A DNA stretch of 64,000 bases, taken from Streptomyces sp. SID12488 (GTDB taxonomy: Bacteria > Actinomycetota > Actinomycetes > Streptomycetales > Streptomycetaceae). The stretch spans positions 744,001 to 808,000 of the forward strand of contig NZ_JAAGLT010000001.1 of assembly GCF_010548275.1 (NCBI RefSeq), written 5' to 3'. The notes under the pieces are model-generated. The model was not told where the DNA came from and made no database searches. It saw nothing but the letters and a program-made list of their open reading frames with translations. Positions 1 through 7,973 of the stretch are shown in pieces (within the stretch, counting starts at the first letter, position 1; each line of letters starts with the position of its first letter). Made by a program: the position numbers and the translations under genes.

Positions 1-275
1 TCCCGCTGTTCCTCGGCCTTGCCGGGCGACGTTGGTACGTCGACGGGGTCGCCGTAGGCGTCCGGGAACAGGCGCTTGAGCACCGGGTCGGAGGGGGGTT
101 CGCTCGGGCCCTCGGCGAACAGCTCGGCGAGCGGGTCGTCGGAGGCGTCCTCGGCGGGGCCGGGGCCGATCAGCTCCAGGAGCTGGACGGCCAGCGACCG
201 GATGATGGAGATCTCGACATCGTCGAGCGCGACGGCCGCGCCGCCGCCGGGGAGCGGTTCGAAGTGTCCTGGCAT
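1..275 (-). CDS. DUF2017 family protein (N-terminal part)
   Basis: Only the first 91 codons are inside the window; the gene runs off the left edge. The protein starts MPGHFEPLPGGGAAVAL and continues with an acidic, helix-rich stretch containing EISIIRSLAVQLLELIGP, which I recognise as the DUF2017 family. The ATG lies 12 nt beyond the stop of clpS on the same strand, so the two genes form an operon. DUF2017 genes sit next to clpS in many actinobacteria, which suggests a link to Clp proteolysis, but no biochemical role is visible here. No frameshift is seen in the visible part. Confidence 0.8.
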   Translation of the reverse strand, partial: MPGHFEPLPGGGAAVALDDVEISIIRSLAVQLLELIGPGPAEDASDDPLAELFAEGPSEPPSDPVLKRLFPDAYGDPVDVPTSPGKAEEQR

Positions 276-287
276 GGAATGAGTTCG

Positions 288-596
288 CTACTTCCGGTCC
301 TGCTGGAGGGTGGCCCACAGACCGTAGCCGTGCATCGCCTGCACGTCGCGTTCCATCTCCTCGCGACTGCCGCTGGAGACGACCGCCCGGCCCTTGTGGT
401 GGACGTCCATCATGAGCTTGGTGGCCTTGTCCTTCGAGTAGCCGAAGTACGTCTGGAAGACGTAGGTCACATAGCTCATGAGGTTGACCGGGTCGTTGTG
501 GACGATGGTGACCCACGGGACGTCGGGCTCGGGTACGGCGAAGGTCTCCTCCGCCGACTCGGTGCGTTCGATCTCTACGGGAGCGGGTGACGTCAC
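288..596 (-). CDS. clpS: ATP-dependent Clp protease adaptor ClpS
   Basis: This 102-aa protein is the adaptor that hands N-degron substrates to the ClpAP/ClpCP protease in the cytoplasm. The core matches Clp[18 protein letters not shown] is the beta strand plus the conserved N-D-x-V/T motif that binds N-terminal residues, followed by the [17 protein letters not shown] helix and strand and a closing GLWATLQQD. Residues 1-27 form an acidic, flexible N-terminal tail. I chose the GTG at 596 because the reading frame upstream of it has no ClpS similarity and overlaps the divergent promoter region. It is transcribed away from pncB and just ahead of the DUF2017 gene. Confidence 0.92.
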   Translation of the reverse strand: MTSPAPVEIERTESAEETFAVPEPDVPWVTIVHNDPVNLMSYVTYVFQTYFGYSKDKATKLMMDVHHKGRAVVSSGSREEMERDVQAMHGYGLWATLQQDRK

Positions 597-683
597 AGGC
601 CCATGCTGCCACCACAAGGGGGTCGCGGGCCAAATCACCCGGGAAATCGTCAAAGTGACGAGATGGGGGTAGCATCCTTCCTC

Positions 684-2024
684 ATGAACACAGCGGACCT
701 TGGGCTGCCGGTGGACGTTCCCTCTACGGCACTCTTCACGGATCACTACGAGCTGACGATGCTCCAGGCAGCCCTGAAGGCGGGCACCGCCGACCGGCGG
801 TCGGTCTTCGAGGCCTTCACCCGGCGGCTGCCGGAGGGCCGGCGCTACGGCGTCGTCGCGGGCACCGGGCGGGTGCTCGACGCGGTGGAGAACTTCCGGT
901 TCGACGCCGCCGTCCTCGACTTCCTGCGCGAGCGCCGGATCGTCGACGAGGAGACCCTGGAGTGGCTGGCCACGTACCGGTTCGGCGGGGACATCTGGGG
1001 CTATCCCGAGGGCGAGGTCTATTTCCCGGGCTCGCCGATTCTCCGGGTCGAGGGGTCCTTCGCGGAGTGCGTGCTGCTCGAGACGGTGATCCTCTCCATC
1101 CTCAACCACGACTCGGCGATCGCGGCGGCGGCGTCCCGGATGGCCTCGGCCGCCGGGGAGCGCCCCCTGATCGAGATGGGCGCCCGGCGCACCCACGAGC
1201 TGGCCGCCGTGGCCGCCTCCCGCGCCGCGTACATCGGCGGCTTCGCGACCACGTCCGACCTGGCCGCCGGTTTCCGCTACGACATCCCGACCGTCGGGAC
1301 GAGCGCCCACGCGTTCACCCTGCTCCACGACAGCGAGCGGGAAGCCTTCCAGGCCCAGGTGGACTCGCTGGGCCGGAACACGACGCTGCTGGTGGACACG
1401 TACGACGTCACCGAGGCGGTACAGGTGGCGGTGGAGGTCGCCGGGCCCGAGCTGGGCGCGGTGCGCATCGACTCCGGGGATCTGCTCCTGGTCGCGCACC
1501 GGGTGCGGCAGCAGCTGGACGAGCTGGGGGCCACGCGGACTCGGATCATCGTGACCTCGGACCTCGACGAGTACGCGATCGCCTCACTGGCGGCGGCGCC
1601 CGTGGACGCGTACGGGGTCGGCACCCAGCTGGTGACGGGTTCCGGCCACCCGACATGCTCGATGGTCTACAAGTTGGTGGCCCGCGCCGAGTCTGCCGAC
1701 CCGAAGGCTCCGCTCGTACCCGTGGCGAAGAAGTCGAGCGGCGGCAAGACGTCGATCGGGGGTCGGAAGTGGGCGGCGCGGCGGCTCGACCGGGACGGGA
1801 TCGCCGAGGCCGAGGTGATCGGTACGGGACCGGTGCCCGTCGAGCTGGCCGACCGGCAGCTGCTGGTCGAGCTGGTCAAGGGCGGTCGGGTCGTCGCCCG
1901 CGAGCCGCTGGACGTCGTTCGGGACCGGCATGCCGCCGCGCGCGCCAACCTGCCGCTGTCGGCGACGCAGCTGTCGCGCGGGGAGGCCGTCATTCCGACG
2001 GAGTACCTGCCCGTGCGCGTCTGA
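684..2024 (+). CDS. pncB: Nicotinate phosphoribosyltransferase
   Basis: This 446-aa cytoplasmic enzyme converts nicotinate and PRPP to nicotinate mononucleotide in the Preiss-Handler NAD salvage pathway. It begins [20 protein letters not shown] and has the family's FTDHYELTM opening, the [12 protein letters not shown] segment carrying the histidine expected to be phosphorylated, and the AVRIDSGDL phosphate-binding segment near residue 270. The length is normal for the short actinobacterial type. An in-frame ATG at 663 is also possible, but the ATG at 684 gives the usual N-terminus. The gene diverges from clpS and is followed by pncA, so together they turn nicotinamide into NaMN. Confidence 0.93.
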   Translation: MNTADLGLPVDVPSTALFTDHYELTMLQAALKAGTADRRSVFEAFTRRLPEGRRYGVVAGTGRVLDAVENFRFDAAVLDFLRERRIVDEETLEWLATYRFGGDIWGYPEGEVYFPGSPILRVEGSFAECVLLETVILSILNHDSAIAAAASRMASAAGERPLIEMGARRTHELAAVAASRAAYIGGFATTSDLAAGFRYDIPTVGTSAHAFTLLHDSEREAFQAQVDSLGRNTTLLVDTYDVTEAVQVAVEVAGPELGAVRIDSGDLLLVAHRVRQQLDELGATRTRIIVTSDLDEYAIASLAAAPVDAYGVGTQLVTGSGHPTCSMVYKLVARAESADPKAPLVPVAKKSSGGKTSIGGRKWAARRLDRDGIAEAEVIGTGPVPVELADRQLLVELVKGGRVVAREPLDVVRDRHAAARANLPLSATQLSRGEAVIPTEYLPVRV

Positions 2025-2244
2025 CGCCCCCGGGGCACAGGGGCAACGGGCGTCCGCGCGCGTCGATTGCCCCGAATGCCCCCTCCCGAAGTGGTGCGGA
2101 AGTCTCTAGGCTCGGTGGTTCAGCAGTTCTGTAGTTCTGTAGTTCACACAGTCGCACCGGCCGGGCCCGCACCCTCCCGCACGACCGACCCGCCGTCACC
2201 GCCGAAACGGCCGTACGGCCGAAACCGTCGAAGGAAGTCCGCCC
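2025..2244 (+). promoter_or_regulatory. Leader between pncB and pncA with a short repeated motif
   Basis: This 220-nt non-coding spacer contains a direct repeat around 2120-2148 in which AGTTCTGT occurs twice back to back, followed by AGTTCACA. The spacing suggests a possible regulator site for pncA, but I cannot name a regulator. A purine-rich GAAGGAAG about 8 nt before the pncA ATG is the likely ribosome-binding site. No hairpin terminator for pncB is obvious. Confidence 0.35.
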
Positions 2245-2829
2245 ATGCGCCGCGCCTTGATCGTCGTAGACGTGCAGAACGACTTCTGCGAGGGAGGCAG
2301 TCTCGCGGTGACCGGAGGTGCCGACGTTGCCGCCGCGATCACCGAGCTGATCGGGCAGGCCCCCGCCGGATACCGCCACGTCGTGGCGACCCGTGACCAC
2401 CACGTCGCGCCCGGCGGCCACTTCGCCGACAATCCCGACTTCCAGCGCTCCTGGCCCGCGCACTGCGTGGCCGGCACGGAGGGCGTCGGCTTCCACCCGA
2501 ACTTCGCCCCGGCGGTCGCCTCCGGCGCGGTCGACGCCGTGTTCGACAAGGGGGCTTACGCGGCGGCCTACAGCGGCTTCGAGGGCGCCGACGAGAACGG
2601 GGTCACGCTGACCGAGTGGCTGCGGGCCCGCGAGATCGACGAGGTGGACGTGGTCGGCATCGCGACCGACCACTGCGTCAGGGCCACCGCCCTGGACGCG
2701 GCCCGGGAGGGCTTCCGTACGCATGTGCTGCTCGACCTCACCGCCGGCGTCGCCGAGGAGTCCACGGACCGGGCCCTGGAGGAGCTGCGGGCGGCGGGCG
2801 TGGAACTGTCCGGCAAGCCGGTGGTGTGA
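2245..2829 (+). CDS. pncA: Nicotinamidase (isochorismatase family)
   Basis: This 194-aa cysteine hydrolase is predicted to deamidate nicotinamide to nicotinate, which feeds the pncB product. The catalytic triad is visible: Asp9 in VVDVQNDF, Lys102 in FDKGAY and Cys144 in ATDHCVRATAL. A metal-binding set typical of nicotinamidases is also present, with Asp51, His53 and His59 in TRDHHVAPGGHF. These residues separate it from plain isochorismatases. The start has a GAAGGAAG ribosome-binding site. The gene is on the same strand as pncB, 220 nt downstream, and its 3' end converges on the next gene with only 21 nt between them. Confidence 0.93.
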   Translation: MRRALIVVDVQNDFCEGGSLAVTGGADVAAAITELIGQAPAGYRHVVATRDHHVAPGGHFADNPDFQRSWPAHCVAGTEGVGFHPNFAPAVASGAVDAVFDKGAYAAAYSGFEGADENGVTLTEWLRAREIDEVDVVGIATDHCVRATALDAAREGFRTHVLLDLTAGVAEESTDRALEELRAAGVELSGKPVV

Positions 2830-2850
2830 CCCGTAGGCCGTACGCCCTGG

Positions 2851-3357
2851 TCAGTCGGCCGCCTGGTTCAGCCACTTGCCGTCGCGCATCAGATCCCGGT
2901 CGGACATCTCGGGCACGGTTCCCCACGCCTGGATCACCTCCGGGACGACCTGGAACCAGACGTACGCGGGGCCGCTCTCCCGCGGGTCCCAGCCGTCCTT
3001 CGCGGTGAAGGCGTCGCCCACACCGGCCGGGAGTTCCTCCCGGGTCAGCGTGCGGGCCGTGCCGTGGATCAGGACCACGTCCCGGGTGTGGCCGAAGCAG
3101 AGCCGTACCCGGCCCGAGGCGCGCAGGTTGCGGCCGGTCGGGTTGGTGTCGCGGGTGGCCAGCCACACCGTCCCGCCGTCCCACCAGAAGGTCAGTGGAA
3201 CCAGGGTCGGCTCGCCGTCGGCGTCCGCCGTGGCGACCCATACGTCGATGTCGCGCGCGAGCCGTTCCAGCGCTTCGCGCCTGCGCTGATCGAGGCTGCG
3301 GGGTCCGTCGGGAGATGCGTCGGGTGATTCGTCGGAAGGTGAGCCTGCTGCCGTCAT
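2851..3357 (-). CDS. PPOX-class pyridoxamine 5'-phosphate oxidase-like protein
   Basis: This 168-aa protein has the split-barrel flavin/F420-binding fold of the pyridoxamine-phosphate-oxidase superfamily. Residues 35-140 show the usual order: IDVWVATADADGEPTLVPL, the WWDGGTVWLATR strand, NLRASGRVRLCFG and the HGTARTL strand. The first 25 residues are acidic and probably disordered. The substrate is unknown; similar actinobacterial proteins bind FMN or F420. It is transcribed convergently with pncA. No partner gene gives a clue to pathway. The family assignment is solid and the function is open. Confidence 0.8.
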   Translation of the reverse strand: MTAAGSPSDESPDASPDGPRSLDQRRREALERLARDIDVWVATADADGEPTLVPLTFWWDGGTVWLATRDTNPTGRNLRASGRVRLCFGHTRDVVLIHGTARTLTREELPAGVGDAFTAKDGWDPRESGPAYVWFQVVPEVIQAWGTVPEMSDRDLMRDGKWLNQAAD

Positions 3358-3489
3358 ACGGCGAGGTTATGGCCTACGCCGGCCGCTCACATCAGGCGGC
3401 GGTCCTAGGCCGCAGGACGGAGTCCCGCCCAGGACGACCGCTCAGCACTGCCACTCAGCACTGCCACCCAGGACGTCCCCGGCCGGGCG

Positions 3490-3852
3490 TCACACCCGTA
3501 CCGGCGGCCTCCGCAGCAGGGACCTGATCGGGTGCCACAGCTCCGTGCGCTCCGGTATCGACGGGACGCTGTTGTCCGGGGCCGTGCGCCATATCAGGCC
3601 GTCGGGGTGGTGGAGGACGGCCGTGATCTCGTCGGGGGTTGGCGGGGCCGCGTTGCCCCGGAGGTACACCGCTCGCAGGCCGAGGTTGCGCAGGCGGGTC
3701 AGTGCCCGGGCGCGGTTCTGGGCCAGTACCAGGACGCGTACGTCGTCCAGCCCGGCACCCGTGCGGGTGGGGGCCGGGGCGGTGGGGCTGGGCAGGTTCA
3801 ACGCCACCACCACGCTGCCACTGGGCAACTTGCAGAAACCTCCTGCGGCCAT
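3490..3852 (-). CDS. Hypothetical actinobacterial protein, 120 aa
   Basis: I do not recognise a named function. From the ATG at 3852 the protein reads MAAGGFCKLPSGSVVVALNL. It has a Pro/Thr-rich linker, then a compact domain with DVRVLVLAQNRARALTRLRN and GLRAVYLRGNAAPPTPDEI, and ends in a basic RSLLRRPPVRV tail. The segment HHPDGLIWR is a recognisable conserved patch. There is no signal peptide or membrane helix. The longer upstream reading frame is rejected because it crosses the terminator-like hairpin at 3914-3949. The gene lies downstream of the M6 protease on the same strand and is separated from it by that hairpin. Confidence 0.6.
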   Translation of the reverse strand: MAAGGFCKLPSGSVVVALNLPSPTAPAPTRTGAGLDDVRVLVLAQNRARALTRLRNLGLRAVYLRGNAAPPTPDEITAVLHHPDGLIWRTAPDNSVPSIPERTELWHPIRSLLRRPPVRV

Positions 3853-3913
3853 GCGGCCACACCCCCCGTGGGACTCGGTGTCAATAAGAAAGGCACAGGA
3901 GGCACCTAAACAC

Positions 3914-3949
3914 GATCGGCCGCGACCCGCCAGGGGGTCACGGCCGATC
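3914..3949 (-). terminator. Hairpin terminator of the M6 protease gene
   Basis: The arms GATCGGCCGCGACCC (3914-3928) and GGGTCACGGCCGATC (3935-3949) pair at 14 of 15 positions around a 6-nt loop. The hairpin starts about 25 nt beyond the stop codon of the protease gene. No clear U-tract follows, which is usual in Streptomyces. Confidence 0.65.
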
Positions 3950-3974
3950 ATGCTCTGACCTGCGATTATGTGGA

Positions 3975-6320
3975 CTACTTCACCGCGGGGCCCACCTGGA
4001 GCGAGATCGTGGAGCCGTCCTTGGCCTCCTTGACGATCTTGATCTTGGTGTTGGTGTCAGTGATCTTCACGCCCGCCAGCGGGGTCGCCGCGTCGTAGTA
4101 CGTGGAGGTGTGGTCGTTGAAGACCGGCACGCCCTTCTGGGAGGCGACCTTCGTGAGCACGTCCGCCTTGTGGAGCCGGAGCGCGTCCGTGCGGTACAGG
4201 CTGAACGGGGAGTCGTAGGACTGGATGCGGCTGCGCATCAGCGTGCCGTCCGCCCACTTCAGCGGGGTCGGGTGCGCGTCCACCGGGAGGATCTTGCCGA
4301 GACCGTTGTGCGCGGTCACGTTGTTGTCGTTCTGGGAGGTGTCCCACTTCCAGATCAACAGGCCGTTCTGGTACGGGAAGTGCTCGACCCAGGACGGACG
4401 GGTCGTCGAGAAGCCGAAGTTGTACGGGCCGACCTTGAGGGTCTTGTCGTACGACACGTACTGGCGGTTCTCGGCGATGTAGTACTGCGGGTAGTCGTCC
4501 GTGATGCCCGCGCCGATGCGCGAGAAGCCCTTCGTCGTCCACGCCGCGTCCGCGCTCTCCGCGTTGTCGGCGAAGACCGTGGCGCCGTCGGCGGTGACGG
4601 TGATCTCGTCGGCCGCGAAGCCCTTCTGGGAGACGCCGCCGTCGGACGTGTAGCGGAAGCGCAGGTCGAACTTCTTGCCCGCGTAGGCGTTCAGGGAGTA
4701 CGACAGCTTCTTGTACGCGTCCACCGTGCCGGTGAGCGCCGGGTTGCCGCTGCCGTCACGCGGGATGGCAGCGCCGTCGACCGTGCCGTCGAGAGGCGTG
4801 TAGGTGGCGCCGCCGTTGGTGGAGACCTCCGTGTAGAGGAAGTCGTAGTCGGCCTCGATGTCGTACCAGCCGTCCAGGGTCAGGGTGGCCGAGGACTTGC
4901 CGGTGAGGTCGACCGAACGGGTCAGCGTGTTGGAGAGGTTGTTGTCGCTGCCGCTCCACCACTGGGTCGCGCCCTGCGCCGGGGCGACGATGTCGGTGGT
5001 GACCGTCTTCTCGGGCAGTTCGACGACGAGCGCCTGCGCGTTCTTGGTGTTGTACTCGGCGACGCCCAGCTTGTGGTTCGACTTCTTCCCGGCCTTCGCC
5101 GTGTCGTAGTTGAGCCAGCCCAGCTGGAGCTTGTCCCAGGCGTTCATGTCGCCGGGCAGGTTGCCGATGTTGTCGCCACCGGTGCCGAGCCAGGAACCGG
5201 ACGACATCAGAGTCCAGAAACCGGTCGAGTTCTCACCGGTGTTGGTGGTGTCGTAGTGGTCCGGCAGACCGAGGTCGTGGCCGTACTCGTGGGCGAAGAC
5301 GCCGAGTCCGCCGTTCTCCGGCTGGATGGTGTAGTCGCCGACCCAGATGCCGGTGTCGCCGATCTGGGCGCCGCCGAGCTGGTTGCCGGCCGGGCCGGTC
5401 GAGCCGGCGTCGGTGCCGAACGCGTACCAGCGGTGGGCCCAGATGGCGTCCTCGCCCTGGGCGCCGCCGCCCGCGGACTCGTCCTCACCGGCGTGCACGA
5501 TCTGGAAGTGGTCGATGTAGCCGTCGGGCTCGTTGAAGTTGCCGTCGGCGTCGAAGTCGTAGCGGTCCCACTGGTCGTACGCGGCGAGCTGTGCCTTGAT
5601 CGCCGCGTCGGTCGCGCCTGCTGCCTCCTGCGCCGCGACCCATGCGGTGACACCGTCCTGGACCGCGTACCAGGCGCCGTCGTTGGCCAGGTTGGAGCCG
5701 TAACGGGCCTCGTTGTAGGGGACCTTGACCCAGTCCGAGACGGTGCCCTCGACCGAGTAGCGGCCCGAGGACTGCTTCTCGTAGTACTTCTTCATCGACT
5801 CGACGTTCTTGCCGGTGCCGAAGTAGAGCTTCTGGAAGTGGTCGGTGTTGTAGTCCGCCTGCCAGGCCGTGCTGTTGTCCTGGGTGCGGTCCGGCTTGGC
5901 TATCTTGTTGTGCAACGGGCCGGGCGTGCCGCCGTAGCGGCTGTCGACCTGGTCGCCGAACTCGACCAGGATCGTGAAGATCTTGTCGGTCTTCTCCCGG
6001 CCCAGTTCGACGTACTTGCCCTTGCCCTTGCCGCTCTTCAGCTGCACGACCTGCGAACCGTTGCGGTTCTTGGCCGTGGCCTCGCCGGAGATGACCTGGT
6101 TGAGCGCTTCCTCGCGCTGGGCCTCCTGGGTCTTGCTCAGCGGGCCGTCGAGATCGTGGTCCGCGTGCTGCTGCTCCGCCGGGTCGTGCCGGTTCGCGGC
6201 CGGCGCGGCCGAAGCGCTCGAATCGGCCTCGGCGATGGCGTAGGTGGAGAAGGTGGCGGCGGCTGTGGCGAGTGCCACACCGACGGCCGCCGTTCTGAAC
6301 GTCCAGGGTCTGCTGGTCAC
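3975..6320 (-). CDS. Secreted M6-family (immune inhibitor A-like) metalloprotease
   Basis: This 781-aa protein is predicted to be an exported zinc protease. The GTG at 6320 follows a GGGAGGGA ribosome-binding site and gives a signal peptide (basic TSRPWTFR, then AAVGVALATAAATFSTYAIA). A charged propeptide runs to about residue 110. The catalytic domain holds HEYGHDLGLPDH at residues 344-355, the HExxHxxGxxD zinc motif of M6 peptidases. Beyond it lie beta-rich segments (for example QWWSGSDNNLSNTLTRSVDL) that resemble the C-terminal accessory domains of InhA. The substrate is unknown. Inverted repeats upstream suggest specific regulation. No partner inhibitor is seen. Confidence 0.88.
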   Translation of the reverse strand: MTSRPWTFRTAAVGVALATAAATFSTYAIAEADSSASAAPAANRHDPAEQQHADHDLDGPLSKTQEAQREEALNQVISGEATAKNRNGSQVVQLKSGKGKGKYVELGREKTDKIFTILVEFGDQVDSRYGGTPGPLHNKIAKPDRTQDNSTAWQADYNTDHFQKLYFGTGKNVESMKKYYEKQSSGRYSVEGTVSDWVKVPYNEARYGSNLANDGAWYAVQDGVTAWVAAQEAAGATDAAIKAQLAAYDQWDRYDFDADGNFNEPDGYIDHFQIVHAGEDESAGGGAQGEDAIWAHRWYAFGTDAGSTGPAGNQLGGAQIGDTGIWVGDYTIQPENGGLGVFAHEYGHDLGLPDHYDTTNTGENSTGFWTLMSSGSWLGTGGDNIGNLPGDMNAWDKLQLGWLNYDTAKAGKKSNHKLGVAEYNTKNAQALVVELPEKTVTTDIVAPAQGATQWWSGSDNNLSNTLTRSVDLTGKSSATLTLDGWYDIEADYDFLYTEVSTNGGATYTPLDGTVDGAAIPRDGSGNPALTGTVDAYKKLSYSLNAYAGKKFDLRFRYTSDGGVSQKGFAADEITVTADGATVFADNAESADAAWTTKGFSRIGAGITDDYPQYYIAENRQYVSYDKTLKVGPYNFGFSTTRPSWVEHFPYQNGLLIWKWDTSQNDNNVTAHNGLGKILPVDAHPTPLKWADGTLMRSRIQSYDSPFSLYRTDALRLHKADVLTKVASQKGVPVFNDHTSTYYDAATPLAGVKITDTNTKIKIVKEAKDGSTISLQVGPAVK

Positions 6321-6768
6321 TTGAGGGTCCCTCCCCCGCGTCCGTCCGCGCGGATGGGGGGTTCCTGGTTCGGAAGCTCTCCGCGGGCGGTATACGCGTG
6401 TAGTCAAGTGACGTAATTTGACTAGAGGTTTAGAAGAAAAGACAGACCTTGACTTGGACAGGTCAAGTGCATTATGTGGAGTTGGCAGCCGCCATATCTC
6501 CGCCAGGGGTCCGCTTTACGGACATCGGGAGCACGTCCGACGTGTCGCCCAACCGTGTCGCCCAACCGGCGCGCGGGCGCGTCCAGTTGCTGGACGCTGT
6601 GACTCCGTGCGCCCCCTGTGCTCCGGAGCCGTGGGTTAGGTCACGCTTACTGCGCGTTCCAGTCGGGCATGGACGCGATTAGAGTCGGTTGGCGGAACGC
6701 CGGATGCCCGGTGGAAGCCACGCCGACCCGCTCCCCTCACTCCCGAATCCAACGAGGACTCGATTGCC
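6321..6768. promoter_or_regulatory. Divergent intergenic region with two TTGAC-type inverted repeats and a tandem 13-mer
   Basis: No gene is seen here. The region separates the protease gene from the small membrane-protein gene. It holds AGTCAA (6402-6407) with TTGACT (6418-6423), and CTTGAC (6448-6453) with GTCAAG (6462-6467), which share half-sites and look like operators. A perfect tandem 13-mer CGTGTCGCCCAAC occupies 6541-6566. The stretch around 6410-6480 is unusually AT-rich for this window, consistent with a promoter. Confidence 0.45.
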
Positions 6769-7050
6769 ATGCCTCGTCAGACCGCGCCTCGTCCGACCGT
6801 CGCACAGCTCACCTACGGTTCGTGCACCGTGATTCTCTCGACGCTCGCCATGCTGCTGCTGTCTCAGACGGATTCGGGTCCGGGGGTCGCGCTGATCGCC
6901 CTCGTGGGACTCGTCCTGGGACTGCTGGTCGCCATGACCGTTCCCCGGTCCAGGCCGGCCCGGGCGACCTCACAGATCGTCGCCTCGTCGGCCGCCCAGG
7001 CACCGCGCGAACGCGTCCCGGTACCGGCCTCCTCGGGACAGCAGGACTGA
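6769..7050 (+). CDS. Small two-helix membrane protein, 93 aa
   Basis: The function is not recognised. After MPRQTAPRPTVAQLTYG there are two hydrophobic helices, roughly residues 18-32 (SCTVILSTLAMLLL) and 38-57 (GVALIALVGLVLGLLVAMTV), and then a basic, Ala/Pro-rich cytoplasmic or wall-facing tail. The ATG follows a purine-rich ACGAGGA stretch. The gene stands alone, diverges from the M6 protease and ends at a strong bidirectional hairpin. It could be a small membrane regulator or simply a lineage-specific protein. Confidence 0.65.
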   Translation: MPRQTAPRPTVAQLTYGSCTVILSTLAMLLLSQTDSGPGVALIALVGLVLGLLVAMTVPRSRPARATSQIVASSAAQAPRERVPVPASSGQQD

Positions 7051-7076
7051 AGCACCCCGAACCCTTCCGCTCCGCC

Positions 7077-7126
7077 AACGGCGGTTGGGCGGGCCCGCAT
7101 TGAAGCGGGCCCGCCCAACCGCCGTT
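7077..7126. terminator. Bidirectional terminator hairpin
   Basis: A perfect 22-bp stem (left arm 7077-7098, right arm 7105-7126) with the loop ATTGAA lies between two convergent genes, the small membrane protein and the first RDD protein. It can serve both. Confidence 0.85.
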
Positions 7127-7160
7127 GCCGTCCCCGGAGTTGATCACCGGATCAATCGGA

Positions 7161-7841
7161 TCAACCGGTGCTGACCACCACCGTCTTGGCCGCCTTGTCG
7201 TGCAGGCCCTGCCTGTACGGCTTGTCGAAGAAGCTCCAGCCGCCCGAGATCGCCGTCCAGATGCAGGCGCAGCAGAACGCGAACGGGATCCACAGGACGA
7301 GCGACCGGACGAGCGCGCTCTGCACGGAGGGCGTGGCACCGTTGTCGAGGTTGGCCACCCGGAGCCGTAGCCACTTCTTGCCGAGCGTCTGCCCGGTGCG
7401 GGAGATCAGGATCGTGTCGTACGCGATGTAGAGCACGGCGGCGATCACCGACTGGCCGACCGAGCGGCCGTAGTCCATGTTGTCGCCGTCGACGTCGTAC
7501 TCGTTGACGTTGAAACCCCAGGTGAGCAGCCAGACGACGATCCCGACGAGGATCATGTCGATGAGCCGCGCGAGCACGCGCCGGCCGCCGTCGGCGAGCG
7601 GGGGCATGCCCGCGAGGGGGTCGCCCGCACCGCCGTACGGATCACCGCCGCCGCCTGCATAGGGTGGGCCGCCGGCGCCCGTGTAGGGCTGGCCGCCGCC
7701 TCCGTACGGCGAGCCGCCGCCGGCGGGGCCTGAGCTGCCGTACGGATCGCCCGCGCCGTACGACGGAGGCGGTGGCTGCTTCCTGAACGGGTCGTCGTCC
7801 GGTGGCTGCTGACCGGAGCCGGGAGGCGGTTCGCTGCTCAT
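7161..7841 (-). CDS. RDD family membrane protein
   Basis: This is a 226-aa integral membrane protein of the RDD family, whose members are mostly of unknown transport function. Residues 1-85 form a Pro/Gly/Tyr-rich cytoplasmic arm with repeated PYG and DPYG motifs. The RDD signature starts at GGRRVLARLIDMILVG with the conserved R and D. Three hydrophobic helices follow (IDMILVGIVVWLLTW, SVIAAVLYIAYDTILI, SLVLWIPFAFCCACIW) and the domain closes with the typical RQGLHDKAAKTVVV. It lies 132 nt behind a larger RDD gene on the same strand, and the two may be expressed together. Confidence 0.85.
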   Translation of the reverse strand: MSSEPPPGSGQQPPDDDPFRKQPPPPSYGAGDPYGSSGPAGGGSPYGGGGQPYTGAGGPPYAGGGGDPYGGAGDPLAGMPPLADGGRRVLARLIDMILVGIVVWLLTWGFNVNEYDVDGDNMDYGRSVGQSVIAAVLYIAYDTILISRTGQTLGKKWLRLRVANLDNGATPSVQSALVRSLVLWIPFAFCCACIWTAISGGWSFFDKPYRQGLHDKAAKTVVVSTG

Positions 7842-7973
7842 GGCCCGAGTGGACCGCGAACCACCCGGCTCCGCATCCGGCGAGGGGCCGTCCGGGGGAC
7901 CGGATCAGGCGATCCGTACGCCGTACCCGGCCGCCCCGCGTCGAACGTACGGCCGACGTATATCGGTGTGCGC

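Noticed and set aside
962..2134. Long Arg/Gly/Pro-rich frame on the plus strand overlapping pncB
   Set aside because: It is a GC-driven shadow in another frame of pncB with no family motif.
4110..6416. 768-residue frame antisense to the M6 protease
   Set aside because: It is composed of Val/Arg/Asp-rich low-complexity sequence and mirrors the protease codons; there is no domain or start context.
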